In this document: one piece after another, positions 61,195-64,000 of the stretch
Position numbering within the stretch: position 1 is the stretch's first letter
Layout of the letters: every line of letters starts with the position of its first letter
Assembly: GCF_030811855.1 (NCBI RefSeq)
Contig: NZ_JAUSRN010000016.1
Coordinates: 62,001 to 126,000 of the forward strand
Origin: Variovorax paradoxus
Lineage (GTDB): Bacteria > Pseudomonadota > Gammaproteobacteria > Burkholderiales > Burkholderiaceae_C
Length of the DNA: 64,000 nucleotides
Direction of reading: 5' to 3'
Program-made: the position numbers and the translations under genes
Notes under the pieces: generated by a model
The model's input: only the letters and a program-made list of their open reading frames with translations
Databases searched by the model: none
Told to the model about the DNA's origin: nothing

Positions 61195-62184
61195 ATGGAA
61201 ACCAAGTGGCTCGAAGACTTCATCAGCCTGGCGGAAACGCGCAGCTTCAGCCGCTCCGCCCAATTGAGGCACGTCACCCAGCCGGCGTTCTCGCGCCGTA
61301 TCCAGGCGCTCGAGGGCTGGGCGGGCACCGACCTGGTCGACCGCAGTTCGTACCCCACGCGCCTCACGCCCGCGGGCCAGACGCTCTATAGCCAGGCCAT
61401 CGAAATGCTGCAGTCTCTGCAGAGCACCCGCGCCATGCTGCGCGGCCATTCGGCGGCCGGGCAGGACGTGATCGAGATTGCGGTGCCGCACACCCTCGCA
61501 TTCACCTTTTTCCCGTCTTGGGTGACCAGCCTGCGCGAGCATTTCGGCCCCATCAAGAGCCGGCTCATCGCGCTCAACGTGCACGACGCCGTGCTGCGCC
61601 TGGTCGAGGGCAGCTGCGACCTGCTCATTGCCTATCACCACCCCTCGCAGCCGCTGCAGCTCGACGCCAACAAGTACGAGATGGTCAGCCTGGGCGAGGA
61701 AACCGTGGCCCCCTGGGTCAAGGCCGATGCCGAAGGCGCGCCGCGCTTCCGGCTGCCTGGCCGGCCGGGCCAGCCCCTGCCTTACCTGGGCTACGCGCCC
61801 GGAGCCTACCTGGGTCGCGTGGTCGACCAGCTGCTGAAGGAGTCGGGCACCGCCATCCACCTCGACCGGGTCTATGAAACCGACATGGCCGAAGGGCTGA
61901 AGGTCATGGCGCTCGAAGGCCACGGCATCGCCTTTCTGCCCCAAAGCGCGGTGCGCAACGAGATCAAGTCGCGCAAGCTCGTGAGCGCGCTGCCGCCCGA
62001 AATCGACAGCCTGGAAGCGACGATGGAGATCCGCGCTTACCGCGAGCGGCCCGGCGTTTCGGCACCCGTGAAGACCGGTACCGGCCGGCCGTCCAAGGCC
62101 GCCGCGGCATCGGAAGGCTTGCAGCCCAAGCGCACGGCCGATGCGCTTTGGTCGTACCTCGTCGGCGCCCAGCCGCCGCGCTGA
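61195..62184 (+). CDS. LysR-family transcriptional regulator
   Basis: This 329-residue regulator starts METKWLEDFISLAETRSFSRSA, a standard LysR helix-turn-helix, with LRHVTQPAFSRRIQALE as recognition region. An effector-binding domain follows, and the last 30 residues are Ala/Lys-rich. It is divergent from the amidase gene (92-base gap) and points towards aspA. A LysR-type palindrome lies 21 bases after its stop codon, so aspA is a plausible target as well as the amidase. Confidence 0.9.
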   Translation: METKWLEDFISLAETRSFSRSAQLRHVTQPAFSRRIQALEGWAGTDLVDRSSYPTRLTPAGQTLYSQAIEMLQSLQSTRAMLRGHSAAGQDVIEIAVPHTLAFTFFPSWVTSLREHFGPIKSRLIALNVHDAVLRLVEGSCDLLIAYHHPSQPLQLDANKYEMVSLGEETVAPWVKADAEGAPRFRLPGRPGQPLPYLGYAPGAYLGRVVDQLLKESGTAIHLDRVYETDMAEGLKVMALEGHGIAFLPQSAVRNEIKSRKLVSALPPEIDSLEATMEIRAYRERPGVSAPVKTGTGRPSKAAAASEGLQPKRTADALWSYLVGAQPPR

Positions 62185-62204
62185 CGCGAATTGACCCGCT
62201 GGAT

Positions 62205-62219
62205 TTGTGCGTTGCACAA
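62205..62219. promoter_or_regulatory. LysR-type palindrome in front of aspA
   Basis: TTGTGC and GCACAA flank GTT in perfect symmetry and contain a T-N11-A LysR box. A TATAAG hexamer (62222-62227), a likely -10 box for aspA, follows at once, with no good -35 at 17 bases. That arrangement fits an activator-dependent promoter. Confidence 0.6.
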
Positions 62220-62288
62220 TCTATAAGTGCCGCGCATAGGACCCCCCGCAAACGGCATTGGCGCTGCGGACGAGGGGCTACTACAGTC

Positions 62289-62352
62289 GCGGCAGTTTTT
62301 GCCGCTGTCACACAGCAAACTTCCGGCACGCGCCACACGCGTGCTTTTTTTT
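62289..62352 (+). terminator. aspA leader hairpins ending in an intrinsic terminator
   Basis: A first hairpin (GCGGCA 62289-62294 with TGCCGC 62300-62305) is followed by a second: GCACGCG (62326-62332), CCACA loop, CGCGTGC (62338-62344), then eight T. The aspA start codon is at 62370, with its ribosome-binding site just after the T-run. There is no room for a promoter between terminator and gene, so the terminator lies in the aspA leader. Attenuation is the natural reading. Confidence 0.8.
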
Positions 62353-62369
62353 AAGCCGAGGAACCCCGT

Positions 62370-63821
62370 ATGAGCCCGAATTTCAGGACCGAACACGACT
62401 TTCTCGGAGAAAAGCAGATTCCTGCCTTTGCCTACTGGGGCGTGCACACAGCGCGCGCGGTCGAGAACTTCGCCATCTCCGGCACCCGCGTCTCGGCCAT
62501 GCCCGAGCTGGTGCGCGCGCTGGCTTTCGTGAAGAAGGCGGCCACCCGCGCCAATGCCGACCTGGGCGCCATCGACCGCGACCGCGCGGCGGCGATCATT
62601 CTGGCCTGCGAGGACCTCATCGAGGGCAAGCTGCTCGACGAATTCGTTGTCGACGTGATCCAGGGCGGCGCGGGCACCTCTACCAACATGAACGCCAACG
62701 AGGTGATCTGCAACCTCGCGCTCGAGAAGCTCGGCCATGAAAAAGGGCGCTACGACGTGCTGCACCCCAACGACCACATCAATGCCTCGCAGAGCACCAA
62801 CGACGTCTACCCGACGGCGGTGCGGCTGGCGCTGTGGTTTGCCATCGGACGGCTGCTCGAATCCATGGCGGCGCTGCGCAAGAGCTTCGAAGCCAAGGCG
62901 CTCGAATTCAAGGACATCCTCAAGATCGGCCGCACCCAGCTGCAGGACGCCGTGCCCATGACCCTGGGCCAGGAGTTCCTGACCTACGCCATCATGATCG
63001 GCGAGGACGAGGCCCGGCTCGGCGAGGCGCGCGCGCTCATCGAGGAAATCAACCTTGGCGCCACCGCCATCGGCACCGGCATCAACGCGCCGCATGGGTA
63101 TGCCAACCTCGCCTGCCAGTACCTGGCCGAGCAGACCGGCGTGCCGCTCAAGCAGTCGGCCAATCTCATCGAGGCCACGCAGGACACTGGCGCCTTCGTG
63201 CAGCTGTCGGGCGTTCTCAAACGCGTGGCGTGCAAACTGAGCAAGACCTGCAACGACCTGCGCCTGCTGTCGAGCGGACCGCAGGCGGGCTTCGGCGAAA
63301 TCCGCCTGCCGGCGCGCCAGGCCGGCTCGTCGATCATGCCCGGCAAGGTCAACCCGGTGATCCCGGAAGTGATGAACCAGGTGGCCTTCGAGGTCATCGG
63401 CAACGACATCACCGTCACGATGGCGTCGGAAGCCGGACAGCTGCAGCTCAACGCCTTCGAGCCGATCATGGGATGGAGCCTGTTCAAGAGCATTCAGCAC
63501 CTGAGCAATGCCTGCATCACCCTGCGGCTGAATTGCATCGATGGCATCGAGGCGAACCGCGAGTTCCTGGCCAAGCGGGTGCGTGAGTCGGTCACGCTGG
63601 TCACCGCGCTCAACCCGCTGATCGGCTACGAAAAGGCCGCGCTGATCGCCAAAACCGCGCTGGCCACCGGCGGGCCGATCGACCTCGTGGCCGAATCGCT
63701 CGGCATCATGACGCGCGCAGAAATGGAGGCGCTGCTGGTGCCCGAAAACCTGACCCAGCCGGTGCGCCTGGCTGCGCCGGTGCCCCCGGCTGCCGAGCCC
63801 TCGGGCACAAAGGCTGCTTAG
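62370..63821 (+). CDS. aspA: Aspartate ammonia-lyase (AspA)
   Basis: This 483-residue enzyme of the aspartase/fumarase superfamily reversibly splits L-aspartate into fumarate and ammonium. Signatures are GAGTSTNMNANEVICN, NASQSTNDVYPTA and the mobile catalytic loop GSSIMPGKVNPVIPE, whose Ser is about S321. A fumarase C is the main alternative, but EHDFLGEKQIPAFAYWGVHT at the N-terminus favours aspartase. The Ala/Pro-rich C-terminal tail is probably flexible. A GAGGA site lies eight bases before the ATG. The leader carries a LysR-type palindrome and an intrinsic terminator. Confidence 0.94.
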   Translation: MSPNFRTEHDFLGEKQIPAFAYWGVHTARAVENFAISGTRVSAMPELVRALAFVKKAATRANADLGAIDRDRAAAIILACEDLIEGKLLDEFVVDVIQGGAGTSTNMNANEVICNLALEKLGHEKGRYDVLHPNDHINASQSTNDVYPTAVRLALWFAIGRLLESMAALRKSFEAKALEFKDILKIGRTQLQDAVPMTLGQEFLTYAIMIGEDEARLGEARALIEEINLGATAIGTGINAPHGYANLACQYLAEQTGVPLKQSANLIEATQDTGAFVQLSGVLKRVACKLSKTCNDLRLLSSGPQAGFGEIRLPARQAGSSIMPGKVNPVIPEVMNQVAFEVIGNDITVTMASEAGQLQLNAFEPIMGWSLFKSIQHLSNACITLRLNCIDGIEANREFLAKRVRESVTLVTALNPLIGYEKAALIAKTALATGGPIDLVAESLGIMTRAEMEALLVPENLTQPVRLAAPVPPAAEPSGTKAA

Positions 63822-63994
63822 TGAAAGTCGGACAATGCCTTTGGGTTCATCTGCACCACGTCGGCGCCTAGGCGCGCGTGGCCGGTGCGGACGTCATCGA
63901 GAATGCACCGGGTTGGCCCGGGTATTCCCCAGGACGTGAATGTCTAGAATTTCGTTGTATCTGTATCTCTTAGTCACCCTCAGGAGTTTTCCAA
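63822..63994. other. Intergenic region after aspA
   Basis: A palindromic hairpin (CCACG with GGCGCC pairing to GGCGC and GCGTGG) lies near 63857-63882 without a T-run. The rest probably holds the promoter of the next gene; no convincing -35/-10 pair was picked. Confidence 0.35.
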
Positions 63995-64000
63995 ATGAAG
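63995..64000 (+). CDS. First two codons of the next gene
   Basis: An ATG-AAG at the very end of the window is preceded by CAGGAG at the right distance. The product cannot be told; the Met-Lys start would fit an exported protein. Confidence 0.45.

Noticed and set aside
62148..62354. Leader peptide gene (68 codons) spanning the aspA terminator
   Set aside because: Its start lies inside the LysR gene without a good ribosome-binding site and upstream of the likely aspA promoter. It lacks a run of Asp or Asn codons expected of a classical attenuator peptide.

Overview
The window reads as a chromosomal segment of a high-G+C betaproteobacterium of the Burkholderiales, most like a Comamonadaceae member such as Variovorax. 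This rests on codon use, the argB-slmA neighbourhood, the dispersed palindromic repeats and the style of the catabolic clusters. The genus is an inference from memory; no search was run. About 60 protein genes are supported. No rRNA, tRNA, CRISPR array or insertion sequence was seen.

Positions 1-29,900 are a surface-polysaccharide (O-antigen type) locus. It makes dTDP-L-rhamnose (rfbBDAC) and GDP-D-rhamnose (manC, gmd, rmd), and it begins with a truncated GDP-fucose-synthase-like gene. Export would use an ABC-2 pair (wzm, wzt). Assembly would use several GT2 glycosyltransferases, two giant multidomain glycosyltransferases (1617 and 1350 residues), an OafA-type acyltransferase with an SGNH domain, and a WecA/WbpL-type initiating enzyme. 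The layout resembles an ABC-transporter-dependent rhamnan locus such as the Pseudomonas A-band. Two visibly A+T-richer patches (about 1-570 and 5,840-12,440) hold the fucose-synthase-like gene, the larger giant glycosyltransferase and a small trimeric autotransporter adhesin. They look acquired separately from the rest. Between the first patch and rfbB lies dadA, read leftwards behind what appears to be a tandem glycine riboswitch.

Positions 29,950-36,835 hold core genes and small stress modules: argB, galE, slmA, a monofunctional catalase, a DUF1326/DUF2182 pair and a DMT-family permease. Positions 36,852-42,687 form a divergent sugar-acid catabolic cluster. A FadR-type GntR regulator, a UxaA-family dehydratase and an Ldh2-family dehydrogenase read left; two SDR dehydrogenases and an FAH-family hydrolase read right. 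A promoter with nested inverted repeats lies between the arms. A LysR/SDR divergent pair follows.

Positions 44,671-56,020 are a fatty-acid beta-oxidation cluster: TetR regulator, acyl-CoA dehydrogenase, hydroxyacyl-CoA dehydrogenase/enoyl-CoA hydratase fusion, thiolase, hydrolase, thioesterase, SDR and enoyl-CoA hydratase. A DUF559 (Vsr-like) nuclease gene, bracketed by near-perfect inverted copies of a palindromic repeat, is lodged between the fusion gene and the thiolase gene. The same repeat family recurs as a duplicated array at 59,427-59,658. A related palindrome sits in frame in the linker of an Atm1-like ABC transporter.

The right end carries a thioesterase, the ABC transporter, a D-2-hydroxyacid dehydrogenase, an amidase, a LysR regulator and aspA. 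The aspA leader contains a LysR-type palindrome and a perfect intrinsic terminator ending 17 bases before the start codon, which points to transcription attenuation. The best leads for something undescribed are the DUF559/inverted-repeat unit, the aspA leader, and the FkbM-GT2-GT2-GT4 fusion with its unassigned central region.
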